Shown: positions 40,034 to 49,352, counted from the stretch's first letter. The stretch is 64,000 bases of DNA from Salinimicrobium sp035607535 (GCF_035607535.1 NZ_JAYDZX010000013.1:1-64000); one strand, 5' to 3'. Numbers and translations are program-made. Notes: generated from the sequence alone by a model not told the origin.

Positions 40034-41965
40034 ATGAAAAAAATTGCAGTTCTTTTTCTGTTCTTGCAGATGTTTGTCGTTCAGGCTTTTGCACAACAAT
40101 ACAAATATCACATTGTAAAAAGAGGAGAAACTACAGCGCAGATCGCAAGGCAATACAATATTTCTGAAGAAACCCTTTTTAGATATAATCCCGATGCCCG
40201 TCGTGGAATAAAACCTGAGGGAAAACTTGTGGTTCCTGTTACCACAGGGCGCACAGAAACAGCTCAAGCTCCTGGAGATGAAAAGCAGCAGTTTGTGATG
40301 CACAGGGTGAAGCGGCAGGAAACTCTTTTCAGCCTTTCGCAAAAATATAACGTGAGCATTGAAGACATAAAAAGATTCAACAAACATCTTTATTCTGAAG
40401 AGTTGCGCAGGGGGGAACGCATCAGGATTCCCCAGGGGACGTCCCAAGCTGTTACCCGGGCTGAGACTCCAACCCCTTCCCGTTCAAATCCATTAGACCT
40501 CAGTATTAAGGAGCATGTGGTACTTCCACAGGAAACCCTGTATGGGATTTCCCGTAGATACAATGTAACTATTGCCGACCTGCAAAGGCTTAATCCAAAT
40601 ATGGAAAGCCTGAAACCGGGGATGGTGATCAAAGTACGCAATGGAAATGTTGAAAAAGTAGTTGATGTTTACGGAAATCTGTTCAAATATTATCAGGTAC
40701 AACCACAGGAAACAATTTTTAGTCTTACCCGCCGCTTCGGAATAAGCAGGGATTCTCTGGTTTCTTTAAATCCTGCTTTGGCCGATGGTTTAAAATCGGG
40801 TATGGTGCTAAGGATTCCTAATGTTGAACTGGCCGAAGGTGTGGGAGAATACGTCGCTGAAGAATATATTAACCTTGAGCGAAATATCACCAACTATAAG
40901 ACCAAGAACCTCGTGGTAATGTTGCCTTTCAATAAGAACAAAGTTATTGTGACTGACAGTTCTGACAACTTTAAAGAAAGAATTAGAAAAGATAAGGTGA
41001 TGCAGCTTTCCCTGGACTTTTACACCGGAGTACTTATGGCTGTTGATTCTGCCAAAATTCTTGGGATTTCAACAGATCTTACGGTTCTGGATACAGAACA
41101 AAATCCGGGGCAGGTGAATCTACTTCTTAACAGCAGGGATTTTGATAATGTTGACGCGGTTATTGGTCCGCTGTTGCAGTCTACTGTAGAGACAGTGGCC
41201 CGGGGATTGGAGCGAAGGAATATCCCTGTCATCTCTCCACTTACGAAAAAAGAAACTGCATCACTTGATAATTTCCTGCAGGCCCGTCCTACAGATGAGA
41301 TGCTGAGTGAGGCAATGATCAATTATATTTCAGATCATTCCGCAGGCAAAAATCTAATTATTATTGCCGATGGGAGTGCTTCTGAAAAGCGAAGAAGGTT
41401 ATCTTCAGCTTTTCCTTCAGCAAGGCTTATCACTCCTTCTGAAGGCGGATCTTTGAATCAGGCGCAAATGGCAGAGGCCCTGGACAAGACAAGGCCAAAC
41501 TGGATCATTCTGGAATCAAGTAAGATTGGAATTTTAAGTAATGCCACTTCATACCTAAATTCCCTCGCTGACAGCTATAAAATAACTCTTCTCACCACCG
41601 ACCGGAATAAGTCTTTTGACAGTGACAATATTTCGAACAATCACCTTGGAAAGCTGAATTTCCATTATCCGTCGGTTGACCGCTCATTTGATCCTGTTAA
41701 GAACCGGAACTTCATAAAAAAATATGTGGAGAAGTACGGTGTTACACCAGATGCAGCGGCGGTAAGAGGTTTTGATGTCACTTATGATGTGCTGTTAAGA
41801 CTTGCTTCGGCTGAAGATCTTTATGAGTCTATTAAGCAGGAAGGGACCACTCAATATGTAGAGAATAAATTCAAGTACGAACATCGCCCGAATGGTGGTT
41901 ATATAAATAATGCTATTTACATTGTTTCCTACGATCGTAATCTCAATCTAAACGTAGTGCGCTAA
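40034..41965 (+). CDS. LysM-repeat/periplasmic-binding-fold protein
   Basis: A 643-residue secreted protein. The signal peptide (about 1-20, ending AFAQ) is followed by four LysM domains (about 22-70, 90-137, 155-198 and 215-257; for example KYHIVKRGETTAQIARQYN). These bind peptidoglycan. The rest, from about 275, is a type I periplasmic-binding-protein fold (LDFYTGVLMAVDSAKILGI, AVIGPLLQSTVETVAR, then ADGSASEKRRRL), like ABC amino-acid sensors or LpoA-type proteins. The combination suggests a cell-wall sensing or synthase-regulating factor. It follows guaA by 10 nt and overlaps the OsmC gene by 1 bp (TAATG). Confidence 0.85.
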   Translation: MKKIAVLFLFLQMFVVQAFAQQYKYHIVKRGETTAQIARQYNISEETLFRYNPDARRGIKPEGKLVVPVTTGRTETAQAPGDEKQQFVMHRVKRQETLFSLSQKYNVSIEDIKRFNKHLYSEELRRGERIRIPQGTSQAVTRAETPTPSRSNPLDLSIKEHVVLPQETLYGISRRYNVTIADLQRLNPNMESLKPGMVIKVRNGNVEKVVDVYGNLFKYYQVQPQETIFSLTRRFGISRDSLVSLNPALADGLKSGMVLRIPNVELAEGVGEYVAEEYINLERNITNYKTKNLVVMLPFNKNKVIVTDSSDNFKERIRKDKVMQLSLDFYTGVLMAVDSAKILGISTDLTVLDTEQNPGQVNLLLNSRDFDNVDAVIGPLLQSTVETVARGLERRNIPVISPLTKKETASLDNFLQARPTDEMLSEAMINYISDHSAGKNLIIIADGSASEKRRRLSSAFPSARLITPSEGGSLNQAQMAEALDKTRPNWIILESSKIGILSNATSYLNSLADSYKITLLTTDRNKSFDSDNISNNHLGKLNFHYPSVDRSFDPVKNRNFIKKYVEKYGVTPDAAAVRGFDVTYDVLLRLASAEDLYESIKQEGTTQYVENKFKYEHRPNGGYINNAIYIVSYDRNLNLNVVR

Positions 41966-42384
41966 TGACATCAAAAGTCACATATCTGGGCGAACTGAGG
42001 ACGCAGTGCGAGCACCTGCAGAGTAAAGATACTTTTATAACAGATGCTCCTGTAGACAATCAGGGAAAAGGGGAGGCTTTTTCTCCAACCGATACTGTTG
42101 CTACAGCTTTGGCCAGTTGCATGTTTACCATTATTGGAATTAAGGCACGGGATCTGGGCATTAAAGTAGAAGGAGCTGTTGCTGAAGTAACAAAGACGAT
42201 GGCTGCCGATCCCAGAAGGATTTCGGGCATAAAAGTGGTTATTTCCTTTCCGGCTTCCTATGAAGAAAAACACCAGAAGATCCTGGAACGTGCAGCGAAG
42301 ACATGTCCCGTGCTGTATAGTTTACATCCCGATATTGTTCTGGACATAAGTTTTCACTACAAGCATGAAAAAAGCGATTCTTAG
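41965..42384 (+). CDS. OsmC-family peroxiredoxin-like protein
   Basis: A 139-residue OsmC/Ohr-family protein. The first conserved cysteine is in ATALASCMFTIIGIKA near residue 50 and the second in KTCPVLYSLHPDI near 115, the two-cysteine thiol-peroxidase site. The preceding FSPTDTVATAL is characteristic. It probably reduces organic hydroperoxides in the cytoplasm. The ATG overlaps the stop of the LysM gene (TAATG) and its 3' end overlaps the next gene by 20 bp, so it belongs to the guaA-LysM-OsmC-DUF922 operon. Confidence 0.92.
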   Translation: MTSKVTYLGELRTQCEHLQSKDTFITDAPVDNQGKGEAFSPTDTVATALASCMFTIIGIKARDLGIKVEGAVAEVTKTMAADPRRISGIKVVISFPASYEEKHQKILERAAKTCPVLYSLHPDIVLDISFHYKHEKSDS

Positions 42385-42916
42385 TAGCCTTTTACTTCTT
42401 CTCATTTCTTTTGGGACACAGGCTCAAATGGAAGAGGAAAGGCTGGGATGGAAGGAGAATGTTCTTACCTGGAGTGACTTCAAAGGTACACCAGATCCTG
42501 CCAGTCCTTTTGCTGCCAATACCAGTTCCGGGATCTCCTATGGCTGGTCTATGAAAGGTTCTGCCGCGGGAAAGGAATATACATACGAAGTAACTTCTTT
42601 TTTTATTCCGGGGAAGTCATGGGTGAAAGGTGGTAGTGCTTCAGCCAACCTTCTTGCGCATGAACAGCTGCACTTTGACATTACTGAACTTTTCGCAAGA
42701 AAACTTCGGAAAGCCCTTGCAGAATTCGATTTTGTCAATGCCCGTAATTTGAAGGCAGATCTACAGGCGCTTTACAAGCATGCTGAAAAGGAGCGTGCTC
42801 TTATGCAACAAAAGTTTGATGTGGAAACAAGGCATAGCATGAACGCAGCTGCCCAGCTCGAATGGCAAAAACTAATTAAAGAAGAACTAAGTAAATTGGA
42901 GAAATTCTCCTCTTAA
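42365..42916 (+). CDS. DUF922-type secreted putative metalloprotease
   Basis: A 183-residue secreted protein with signal peptide (about 1-20, ending TQAQ). RLGWKENVLTWSDFKGTPD leads the domain, and LLAHEQLHFDITELFARKL near residue 100 has an HExxH motif (HEQLH) followed by helix, as in DUF922 proteins, which are proposed zinc-dependent proteases. Proteolysis has not been shown for the family as far as I know. It overlaps the OsmC gene by 20 bp and the convergent nitronate monooxygenase by 4 bp. Length is normal. Confidence 0.85.
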   Translation: MKKAILSSLLLLLISFGTQAQMEEERLGWKENVLTWSDFKGTPDPASPFAANTSSGISYGWSMKGSAAGKEYTYEVTSFFIPGKSWVKGGSASANLLAHEQLHFDITELFARKLRKALAEFDFVNARNLKADLQALYKHAEKERALMQQKFDVETRHSMNAAAQLEWQKLIKEELSKLEKFSS

Positions 42917-43854
42917 AGAGCAGCTACTTCAGCTTTTGCTTCTTCGAATTCCTTTAGCATATCCTGCAGGATCTCTGCGGCCGGTTTTATATCATGGATA
43001 AGCCCTGAAATTTGACCAATCTCCAGTTCCCCTTCATCAAGATCCCCTTCAAACATTCCTTTCTTAGCCCTGGCACGACCAAGAAGTTCTATTAATTCAT
43101 CTTTTGAAGGATTTTTCGAATAAAGCTCGGTTACCTGTTCGAAAAAGCGATTTTTAAGCAGTCTTACAGGAGCGAGTTCTTTTAATGTGAGCACGGTATC
43201 TCCTTCTTTTGCCTGCACTACCATTTCCTTAAATTTGGGATGAGACGAAGCTTCATTACTGGCGACAAAACGGCTTCCCACTTGCACTGCATCTGCTCCC
43301 AACACCATTGCTGCGAGCATTCCGCGACCGGTGGCAATTCCTCCGGCAGCAATTAACGGGATCTTGATCTGTTCCTTAACCATAGGAATGAGCGTAAAGG
43401 TGGTTGTTTCATCCCGACCGTTATGGCCTCCTGCTTCAAAACCTTCGGCAACAACAGCATCCACACCCGCTGCTTCTGCTTTTAGTGCAAATTTTACGCT
43501 ACTTACCACGTGAACTACTTTAATTCCCTTTTCCTGCAGGTGAGCAGTCCAGGTCTTTGGGTTTCCGGCAGATGTGAAAACAATAGGAACTCCCTCTTCA
43601 ATAATGATCTCCATGATCTGCTCGAGATTGGGATAGAGCATGGGTACATTTACAGCAAATGGAAAGGAAGTCGCTTTTTTACATTTTTGAATATGCTCCC
43701 TAAGCACTTCCGGATACATGGAGCCGGCTCCAATAATGCCTAATCCGCCGTTATTGCTCACTGCACTGGCTAACTTCCAGCCACTGGCCCAGATCATTCC
43801 GGCTTGAATTATCGGATATTTAATATTGAAGAGTTGGGTAATTCTGTTGGTCAT
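42913..43854 (-). CDS. Nitronate monooxygenase/enoyl-ACP reductase-like FMN protein
   Basis: A 313-residue FMN-dependent TIM barrel of the 2-nitropropane dioxygenase family. KYPIIQAGMIWASGWKLA opens it, then SNNGGLGIIGAG, EGFEAGGHNGRDE with the family's catalytic His, and IAAGGIATGRGMLAAMVLGADAVQVG as the FMN-phosphate site. The family covers nitronate monooxygenase and FabK-like reductases; the HNGRDE block favours nitronate monooxygenase. It converges on the DUF922 gene with a 4-bp overlap. An AACCCTG-type inverted repeat lies just upstream. Confidence 0.87.
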   Translation of the reverse strand: MTNRITQLFNIKYPIIQAGMIWASGWKLASAVSNNGGLGIIGAGSMYPEVLREHIQKCKKATSFPFAVNVPMLYPNLEQIMEIIIEEGVPIVFTSAGNPKTWTAHLQEKGIKVVHVVSSVKFALKAEAAGVDAVVAEGFEAGGHNGRDETTTFTLIPMVKEQIKIPLIAAGGIATGRGMLAAMVLGADAVQVGSRFVASNEASSHPKFKEMVVQAKEGDTVLTLKELAPVRLLKNRFFEQVTELYSKNPSKDELIELLGRARAKKGMFEGDLDEGELEIGQISGLIHDIKPAAEILQDMLKEFEEAKAEVAAL

Positions 43855-43868
43855 AATTAGGTCAAATA

Positions 43869-43902
43869 AACCCTGTCAGGGGTTTGGAACCCTGACAGGG
43901 TT
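43869..43902. repeat. AACCCTG inverted repeat
   Basis: Perfect 13-bp arms AACCCTGTCAGGG (43869-43881) and CCCTGACAGGGTT (43890-43902). Each arm is itself nearly palindromic. It lies between mnmA (upstream, same strand) and the nitronate monooxygenase gene, so it may terminate mnmA. Confidence 0.75.
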
Positions 43903-43920
43903 GAAAAGTTCTTTTGCAAA

Positions 43921-45108
43921 TTAAGAAATTACTCCCGATCCTATTAGTTCATCCTCGAGATACCAGGCAACAAACTGACCTTCGGTAATGGAAGCCTGCG
44001 GTTCATCAAAAATAACATACATTCCATTCGCTGTTTGGAACAAAGTTGCAGGTTGTAGGTCCTGACGATAGCGGATGCGGGCTTTGACCTGCATCTCCTC
44101 ATCTTCTTTCAGGCGGAGGTCGGGACGAACCCAGTGTGTCTCATCGGGAGAAACGAAAAGCCCGCGGCGATAGATTCCTGGGTGGTCTTTTCCCTGTCCG
44201 GTATAGATGACGTTTTCCTCAACATCAGTTTCAATGACGAATAGCGGTTCAGGTGTTCCTCCTACAGCAAGGCCTTTGCGCTGGCCTTTGGTGAAGTAGT
44301 GTGCTCCCTGGTGCCTGCCAACTTTTTTCCCTTCGGAAGTATCATAGGTGTATTTTCTGGCCAGAAAGTCAAGTTCTTCCTGTTTGCTTTGAAACTCGGG
44401 AGTGGAATTTTGAAACTTATCTTCGGAAGCAGGGATCTCTACAATATCACCTTCCTTTGGCTGTAACTTCTGCTGAAGGAATTCCGGAAGCCTTACTTTT
44501 CCAATAAAGCAGAGGCCCTGAGAATCCTTCTTTTCGGCTGTGACAAGGTTTTGTTCAGCAGCGATTTGACGTACTTCACTCTTCTGAAGTTCTCCTATGG
44601 GGAATAAGGTTTTTGCCAGCTGTTCCTGTGATAGCTGACATAGAAAATATGACTGATCTTTATTCTTATCCTTTCCGGAAAGCAGACGGTAGACCTGCTG
44701 TCCAGCTACAGTAGCTTCCCCTTTACGGCAATAGTGGCCGGTGGCAACATAATCGGCCCCAAGAGAAAGGGCAATTTTCATAAAGACATCAAATTTTATT
44801 TCGCGGTTACAGAGCACATCGGGGTTTGGAGTGCGGCCACGTTCATATTCATTGAACATATAATCCACGATCCGTTCCTTATACTCTGCACTTAGATCTA
44901 CAGTCTGGAACGGAATTCCAAGTTTATCGGCCACCAGCATGGCATCGTTGGAATCATCAAGCCAGGGACATTCCTTGGATATGGTCACACCTTCGTCATG
45001 CCAGTTCTTCATAAAGAGGCCAATAACCTCGTAACCCTGTTCTTTTAAGAGATAGGCTGCTACACTGGAATCTACACCACCCGATAAACCTACAACTACT
45101 CTTTTCAT
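43921..45108 (-). CDS. mnmA: tRNA-specific 2-thiouridylase
   Basis: A 395-residue enzyme that thiolates the wobble uridine of Lys, Glu and Gln tRNAs; the two tRNA-Lys(TTT) genes in this window are predicted substrates. The PP-loop GLSGGVDSSVAAYLL starts at residue 7. NPDVLCNREIKF holds the first catalytic Cys near 105 and SQGLCFIGKV the second near 203. TGHYC contributes to substrate binding and the C-terminal beta-barrel domain follows (WVRPDLRLKEDEE onwards). Length is slightly above the E. coli enzyme. Confidence 0.96.
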   Translation of the reverse strand: MKRVVVGLSGGVDSSVAAYLLKEQGYEVIGLFMKNWHDEGVTISKECPWLDDSNDAMLVADKLGIPFQTVDLSAEYKERIVDYMFNEYERGRTPNPDVLCNREIKFDVFMKIALSLGADYVATGHYCRKGEATVAGQQVYRLLSGKDKNKDQSYFLCQLSQEQLAKTLFPIGELQKSEVRQIAAEQNLVTAEKKDSQGLCFIGKVRLPEFLQQKLQPKEGDIVEIPASEDKFQNSTPEFQSKQEELDFLARKYTYDTSEGKKVGRHQGAHYFTKGQRKGLAVGGTPEPLFVIETDVEENVIYTGQGKDHPGIYRRGLFVSPDETHWVRPDLRLKEDEEMQVKARIRYRQDLQPATLFQTANGMYVIFDEPQASITEGQFVAWYLEDELIGSGVIS

Positions 45109-45136
45109 GATTCTTCTCCTGTCCTTGATTAGCCTG

Positions 45137-45144
45137 CAAAATTA
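45137..45144 (-). promoter_or_regulatory. mnmA -7 element
   Basis: TAATTTTG on the minus strand, 28 nt ahead of the mnmA ATG. Confidence 0.5.
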
Positions 45145-45200
45145 CACAAAATTTGCCATTTTGAGAAGGAGGGGCCGAGTGGAGAAAAAGGGTAGAAAAG

Positions 45201-45222
45201 AAAAAGGCGGCCATGGCCGCCT
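45201..45222 (-). terminator. Perfect 18-bp palindrome ending the lipocalin-like gene
   Basis: AGGCGGCCATGGCCGCCT (45205-45222) is a perfect palindrome, followed on the minus strand by a T-run. The next bases, CTCAAAAATGTTATTCC, look like a decayed half-copy of the CAAAAATG palindrome. Confidence 0.75.
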
Positions 45223-45245
45223 CTCAAAAATGTTATTCCAGGATC

Positions 45246-45647
45246 CTATTTTTGGAAAGTAAGTACCACCGGAAAAGATTGTACGCTGGTATTGAAATTA
45301 AATTGATTAGCTCCCGAAAAAGTAACTGTTCCCGTCACGTCACCTACTTCCGGAACTGAAACTGTGTAACTGTTCCCGGAATTCTTTACCCAGGTACCTT
45401 CACTGGAACTCTCTGCGCAGTCGTTTTCAGAATCATAGAGTGTCCACATGGCGGTACCATTTGCGGTAAAAGTAATTTCAGGATTGTCTGGGCAGGAATT
45501 GAAATCCCAACCTGGTACAGAAGGGGTCACAGCGGTGAGTTCCCATGTTCCGGTTATTGATTGCTCTTCATCATTGTTATCGTCATCGCTGCAGGATGCA
45601 AAAAGGAATAGTCCAAAAGCTGCAAATAATAAAAGATACTTTTTCAT
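45246..45647 (-). CDS. Lipocalin-like lipoprotein
   Basis: A 133-residue lipoprotein with lipobox Cys19 (LFASC) and an acidic stretch (SDDDNNDEEQ) after it. The rest, starting SITGTWELTAVTPSVPGW, fits the short lipocalin-like/META-type barrel common in Bacteroidota, with a TFTANGTAMWTLYDSENDC strand pair and a closing SFPVVLTFQK. Two cysteines in the mature part (near positions 56 and 78) could form a disulfide. Ligand unknown. Terminated by the palindrome at 45201. Confidence 0.8.
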   Translation of the reverse strand: MKKYLLLFAAFGLFLFASCSDDDNNDEEQSITGTWELTAVTPSVPGWDFNSCPDNPEITFTANGTAMWTLYDSENDCAESSSEGTWVKNSGNSYTVSVPEVGDVTGTVTFSGANQFNFNTSVQSFPVVLTFQK

Positions 45648-45691
45648 AAGTTTTTAATTAAGAGTAAAGTAAATATATCAATTAAAAGATG

Positions 45692-46375
45692 CTATTTAAA
45701 AATTTTCTCTTCTTTTAATTTCCCATTTTCGTAATAGCGCCATGTGCCATGGTGTTTATTATCGCGGTATTGTCCTTCACTCATGAGCTCGCCTTTACCA
45801 TTAAAGAATTTCGCCGGGCCATGTAATTCGCCATTCCTATAGGTGAGGTCTTCAAGTACCACCCCCTTGACTGAATGCAATTTTCTGCTTCCCTCCAGGT
45901 TGCCCTCCAGGTAATTTGCTTCTTCTGCCAATGTTCCATTATCATAAAACACCTTTTTGGGACCATGGAGTTTTCCATCTTTATAGGTTTCGGTCATCAT
46001 TACTTTGTTGGAATTCTTGTGAAAATAGGTCCAGAGGCCGGTGCGCTGTTGATCTTGCATTTCCCCCTGGCTAATTATTTTTCCTTTCTGGGAAAGGTAT
46101 TTGACGTTTGCCGTTTTGGAGGTGGTATCAAACTCCATTAGAGCTACGGGTTGTTTAAGCCCTTCTTGATAATATTTAAACAAACCAACCCTCCTTCCGT
46201 GGTGAAACCGGCCTTCATATTTTAGCGATAAGCTTGATTTATCAAAATATTCCACCCATTTTCCATGTTTTTTTCCATTAGCATCGAGACGGTTTAATTC
46301 TTCCTGAGCCCGGAGTACTTGGGAATTCATGAATAATAAACAGCTTGCCAGAAGGGAGTAGCAAAATCTTATCAT
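45692..46375 (-). CDS. YwqK-family/MORN-like repeat secreted protein
   Basis: A 227-residue secreted protein with a signal peptide (about 1-23, ending LRAQ). It carries seven or so repeats of the form NGKxHGxWxYY: DANGKKHGKWVEYFDKS, KDGKLHGPKKVFYDNG, RNGELHGPAKFFNGKG and DNKHHGTWRYYENGK. These are MORN-like beta-hairpin repeats, annotated in databases as the YwqK antitoxin family. No toxin gene is adjacent, so an antitoxin role is not supported here. It may be an envelope structural or binding protein. It is divergent from the fasciclin gene. Confidence 0.85.
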   Translation of the reverse strand: MIRFCYSLLASCLLFMNSQVLRAQEELNRLDANGKKHGKWVEYFDKSSLSLKYEGRFHHGRRVGLFKYYQEGLKQPVALMEFDTTSKTANVKYLSQKGKIISQGEMQDQQRTGLWTYFHKNSNKVMMTETYKDGKLHGPKKVFYDNGTLAEEANYLEGNLEGSRKLHSVKGVVLEDLTYRNGELHGPAKFFNGKGELMSEGQYRDNKHHGTWRYYENGKLKEEKIFK

Positions 46376-46409
46376 ATTGTGTTTAAATTAAATTAACTAA
46401 ATATAAACA

Positions 46410-46438
46410 TTTGTGTTCTGTTTAAAAATATATCTTTG
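46410..46438 (+). promoter_or_regulatory. Fasciclin gene promoter (TTTG-N17-TATCTTTG)
   Basis: TTTG at 46410-46413 and TATCTTTG at 46431-46438 with a 17-nt spacer, 24 nt ahead of the ATG at 46463. Confidence 0.65.
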
Positions 46439-46462
46439 AAATGTAACAAAAAATCAGAACTC

Positions 46463-47437
46463 ATGACTTTAAATTCAAATTTACAACAATTCCTCGCAGG
46501 ATTATTCCTGTTGCTTACTTTCACTGCCTGCAGTGACGACGATGACGCTACCACTCCGCCGGTTGTGGAAACTAATACTATTGCCGATTTTGTAGCCTCC
46601 AATGATAATTACTCTTCGCTTGAAGCAGCTCTCCAGGTGACAGGTATTACTGCAACTCTCGCCGGAACGGATAATTACACTGTATTTGCACCAGATAATG
46701 ACGCTTTTGCAGCATTTCTTGCAGATAACGGATTTTCTTCACTCTCGGAAGTTCCTGTGAGTGCTCTCACGCAGATCTTACTTAATCACGTGCAGATGGG
46801 AGAAATAATGGCAGCCGATCTCTCTACAGGTTATATTGAAAGTATGGCTACCGGAAGTGCTTCAGATGATAACCTTTCCATGTATATAAGTACAGAGGAT
46901 GGGGTGATGATCAATGGCGTAGCAACAGTTGAGCAGGCTAATATTGAAGTTGATAATGGAGTAATACACGCAGTAGATGCTGTAATAGGACTGCCAAGTG
47001 TCGTGACTTTTGCACTGGCCGATCCTACTTTTAATACACTTGTAGCGGCCCTTACCCGGGAAGATGATTTTACTTTTGTAAGTACGCTTATGAAAACCGG
47101 TTCTCCTGCCCCATTCACAGTATTTGCACCTACTAATGACGCCTTTGGTGCTCTACTTGAAGAACTTGAGATGAGCTCTCTGGAAGACATCCCTGAAGAT
47201 GTTCTTGCTTCTACATTGGCCTACCACGTGGTTGCAGGAGCTAACGTGACTTCATCTATGCTGGCCGACGATATGGAGGTTTCCACCCTTGCAGAACAAT
47301 CTTTTACGATCGATTTGGATAATGGTGCCACAATAACCGATGCTAATGGTAGAACTTCCAATATAGTTGTTGTTGATGTCCAGGCAAATAATGGAGTTAT
47401 ACATGTTATTGACACAGTGATATTACCGGAAATGTAA
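46463..47437 (+). CDS. Fasciclin (FAS1) domain lipoprotein
   Basis: A 324-residue lipoprotein with lipobox Cys23 (TFTAC) followed by SDDDDATT. Two FAS1 domains follow, about 40-175 and 180-320, each with the H1 motif TVFAPDNDAFAAFL or FTVFAPTNDAFGALL and the H2-like NGVIHAVDAVI or NNGVIHVIDTVIL. FAS1 proteins mediate surface adhesion or protein-protein binding. ATG 46463 is preferred to an in-frame ATG at 46436 that lies inside the promoter. A strong terminator follows. Confidence 0.92.
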   Translation: MTLNSNLQQFLAGLFLLLTFTACSDDDDATTPPVVETNTIADFVASNDNYSSLEAALQVTGITATLAGTDNYTVFAPDNDAFAAFLADNGFSSLSEVPVSALTQILLNHVQMGEIMAADLSTGYIESMATGSASDDNLSMYISTEDGVMINGVATVEQANIEVDNGVIHAVDAVIGLPSVVTFALADPTFNTLVAALTREDDFTFVSTLMKTGSPAPFTVFAPTNDAFGALLEELEMSSLEDIPEDVLASTLAYHVVAGANVTSSMLADDMEVSTLAEQSFTIDLDNGATITDANGRTSNIVVVDVQANNGVIHVIDTVILPEM

Positions 47438-47465
47438 TTTTTTTAATAGGTGATTGGTTAATGCA

Positions 47466-47499
47466 GAAGAGCCCGGAAATTCCGGGCTCTTCATTTTTT
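47466..47499. terminator. Bidirectional terminator between fasciclin and yidC genes
   Basis: GAAGAGCCCGG and CCGGGCTCTTC arms (47466-47476, 47482-47492) with a T-run after. Confidence 0.9.
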
Positions 47500-47513
47500 T
47501 AAAAGGATAAATT

Positions 47514-49352
47514 TTATTTGCCTTTCTTTTTCTGTTGTTCTGCCTGCTCCATCATTTCCTGCATTTTTCGTGCAAATTTTCCTTGTTTCTTCGGCTTCTT
47601 TTTATTCTCCTGGATCTGAGCGTGGATCTTATCTTCATCGATGATGAAATTCTTGATCACCAACATGATCCCTATAGTAATAAGGTTGGAAGTCAGATAA
47701 TAAAGTGATAATCCACTTGCATAATTGTTAAAGAAAATCAGCATGAAAAGTGGAGACAGGTACATGATGAATTTCATGTTAGGCATCCCCGGCTGTTGTG
47801 CATTCTGCATCGTCTGTCCCGTTGTCATCATCATGTAAATGAAGATTGCAATAGAAGCCAGAATAGGGAACAAGCTCACGTGATCTCCATAGAATGGAAT
47901 GTAGAATGGTAACTGAGCTATAGTATCATAACTGGAAAGGTCATCTGCCCATAAAAATCCTTTTTGTCTTAGCTGGAAAGCACTTGGGAAGAACATGAAA
48001 AGGGCATAGAAAACCGGCAGCTGCATTAAGGCAGGTAGACATCCGCTCATAGGACTGGCCCCGGCTTTGCTATACAGCTTCATAGTCTCCTGCTGTTTTT
48101 TCATAGGGTTGTCCTTATACTTCTCGTTTAGTTCGTTGATCTCCGGCCGCAGCACCTTCATCTTCGCCTGAGACAGGTACTGTTTGTACTGAACGGGAGA
48201 CAACACGAGTTTGATCGCTATGGTCATTACAATAATTGCAATTCCATACCCCATGTAGTTGGTGATGAACGAGAAGAATGGTATGAAAACATATCTGTTG
48301 ATCCAGCCAAAGATCCCCCAGCCCAGTGGCATGATCTCATCAAGATTGCGGTCGTAATCGTTGAGGATCTGGTAATCACTTGGCCCATAGTACCAGTTCA
48401 TATTGTAATTCAATTCCCCTCCTTTTAGCTCTAAAGGAAATGTAGAAGCAAAAGCTTTGGTGTAAAGGGTATCCACCTCTTCATCCTCAACCAGGTCTTC
48501 AGACTTAAACTTTCCTGTTTCAAAAGGTGTATCGGTGAGCAGGATGGAAGTGAAGAAATGCTGTTTGTATGCAACATAGGTGATGTCGTTCTCTTCATCT
48601 TCTCCATCGGTGACATAGTCATCATCACCTCCGTCATATTCATAGACGAGCTCGGTGTAACGGTTTTCGTAGCTAATACTCTTGGCATGACGGTAACCTT
48701 TTAGTTTCCAGTCAAGGACAATAGGCTCCGAAGAATTTAACACGTCATTTAATCCCTGGGAGCGAATAGTAAAGTCGAGCATGTATTCACCCGGCTTCAA
48801 AACATAACGGTATTCCAGGAATTCATCGGGTGAAACTTTGAGTTTCATGGAGACAATAGTATTATCTCCGCTTTTGGTCACGGTAGGTTCAAAGTAAAGG
48901 TCTTTTGTGTTCAGCACCCTGCCATCTGTAGTCGCAAATGTCAGGTTGAAAGAGGCGTTGTCGCCTTTTATCAAATAAACAGGAATTGAATCAAAAGTCT
49001 TGAAATTCTTCATCCTTACTTCGGAAAGATAACCACCCTTATTAGAGAACTTGAGGTCTAAGACATCATTCTCCACCGAAGTTTCATTCTCTGTAGCTGA
49101 AGGTAAGGTGGCCGAATATCCAAATTCGCCTAACCTGCTGGCTGCCCTTGCAACTGCAGCAGAATCTGCTTCTTGAAGCGCATTTGTTGTTGCCACTTGC
49201 TGCTCCTCATCCGGAGTGACTACAACTTGTTCTGTGGTGGTTTCTTCCTCAACTTCGGGGGCAGAGGGATTCATGTACAACATCCAAAGCAGGATTCCTC
49301 CAATTAAAAGGAAACCTATCAGGGAATTAATATCTAATTTTTTTTCTTCCAT
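47514..49352 (-). CDS. yidC: Membrane protein insertase YidC
   Basis: A 612-residue membrane insertase of the long Gram-negative type. An N-terminal transmembrane segment (about 8-25) is followed by a large periplasmic domain (about 70-350, acidic and poorly conserved). The conserved insertase core has five segments: GYGIAIIVMTIAIKLVLSP with the hydrophilic-groove region, SGCLPALMQLPVFYALF, and NNYASGLSLYYLTSNL. A basic tail (KKPKKQGKFARKMQEM) likely contacts ribosomes. It inserts membrane proteins alone or with SecYEG. The pyrG gene lies 65 nt upstream on the same strand. Confidence 0.95.
   Translation of the reverse strand: MEEKKLDINSLIGFLLIGGILLWMLYMNPSAPEVEEETTTEQVVVTPDEEQQVATTNALQEADSAAVARAASRLGEFGYSATLPSATENETSVENDVLDLKFSNKGGYLSEVRMKNFKTFDSIPVYLIKGDNASFNLTFATTDGRVLNTKDLYFEPTVTKSGDNTIVSMKLKVSPDEFLEYRYVLKPGEYMLDFTIRSQGLNDVLNSSEPIVLDWKLKGYRHAKSISYENRYTELVYEYDGGDDDYVTDGEDEENDITYVAYKQHFFTSILLTDTPFETGKFKSEDLVEDEEVDTLYTKAFASTFPLELKGGELNYNMNWYYGPSDYQILNDYDRNLDEIMPLGWGIFGWINRYVFIPFFSFITNYMGYGIAIIVMTIAIKLVLSPVQYKQYLSQAKMKVLRPEINELNEKYKDNPMKKQQETMKLYSKAGASPMSGCLPALMQLPVFYALFMFFPSAFQLRQKGFLWADDLSSYDTIAQLPFYIPFYGDHVSLFPILASIAIFIYMMMTTGQTMQNAQQPGMPNMKFIMYLSPLFMLIFFNNYASGLSLYYLTSNLITIGIMLVIKNFIIDEDKIHAQIQENKKKPKKQGKFARKMQEMMEQAEQQKKKGK

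Noticed and set aside
45692..46375. Toxin-antitoxin system
   Set aside because: The YwqK label in databases implies an antitoxin, but the protein is secreted, repeat-rich and has no adjacent toxin gene.
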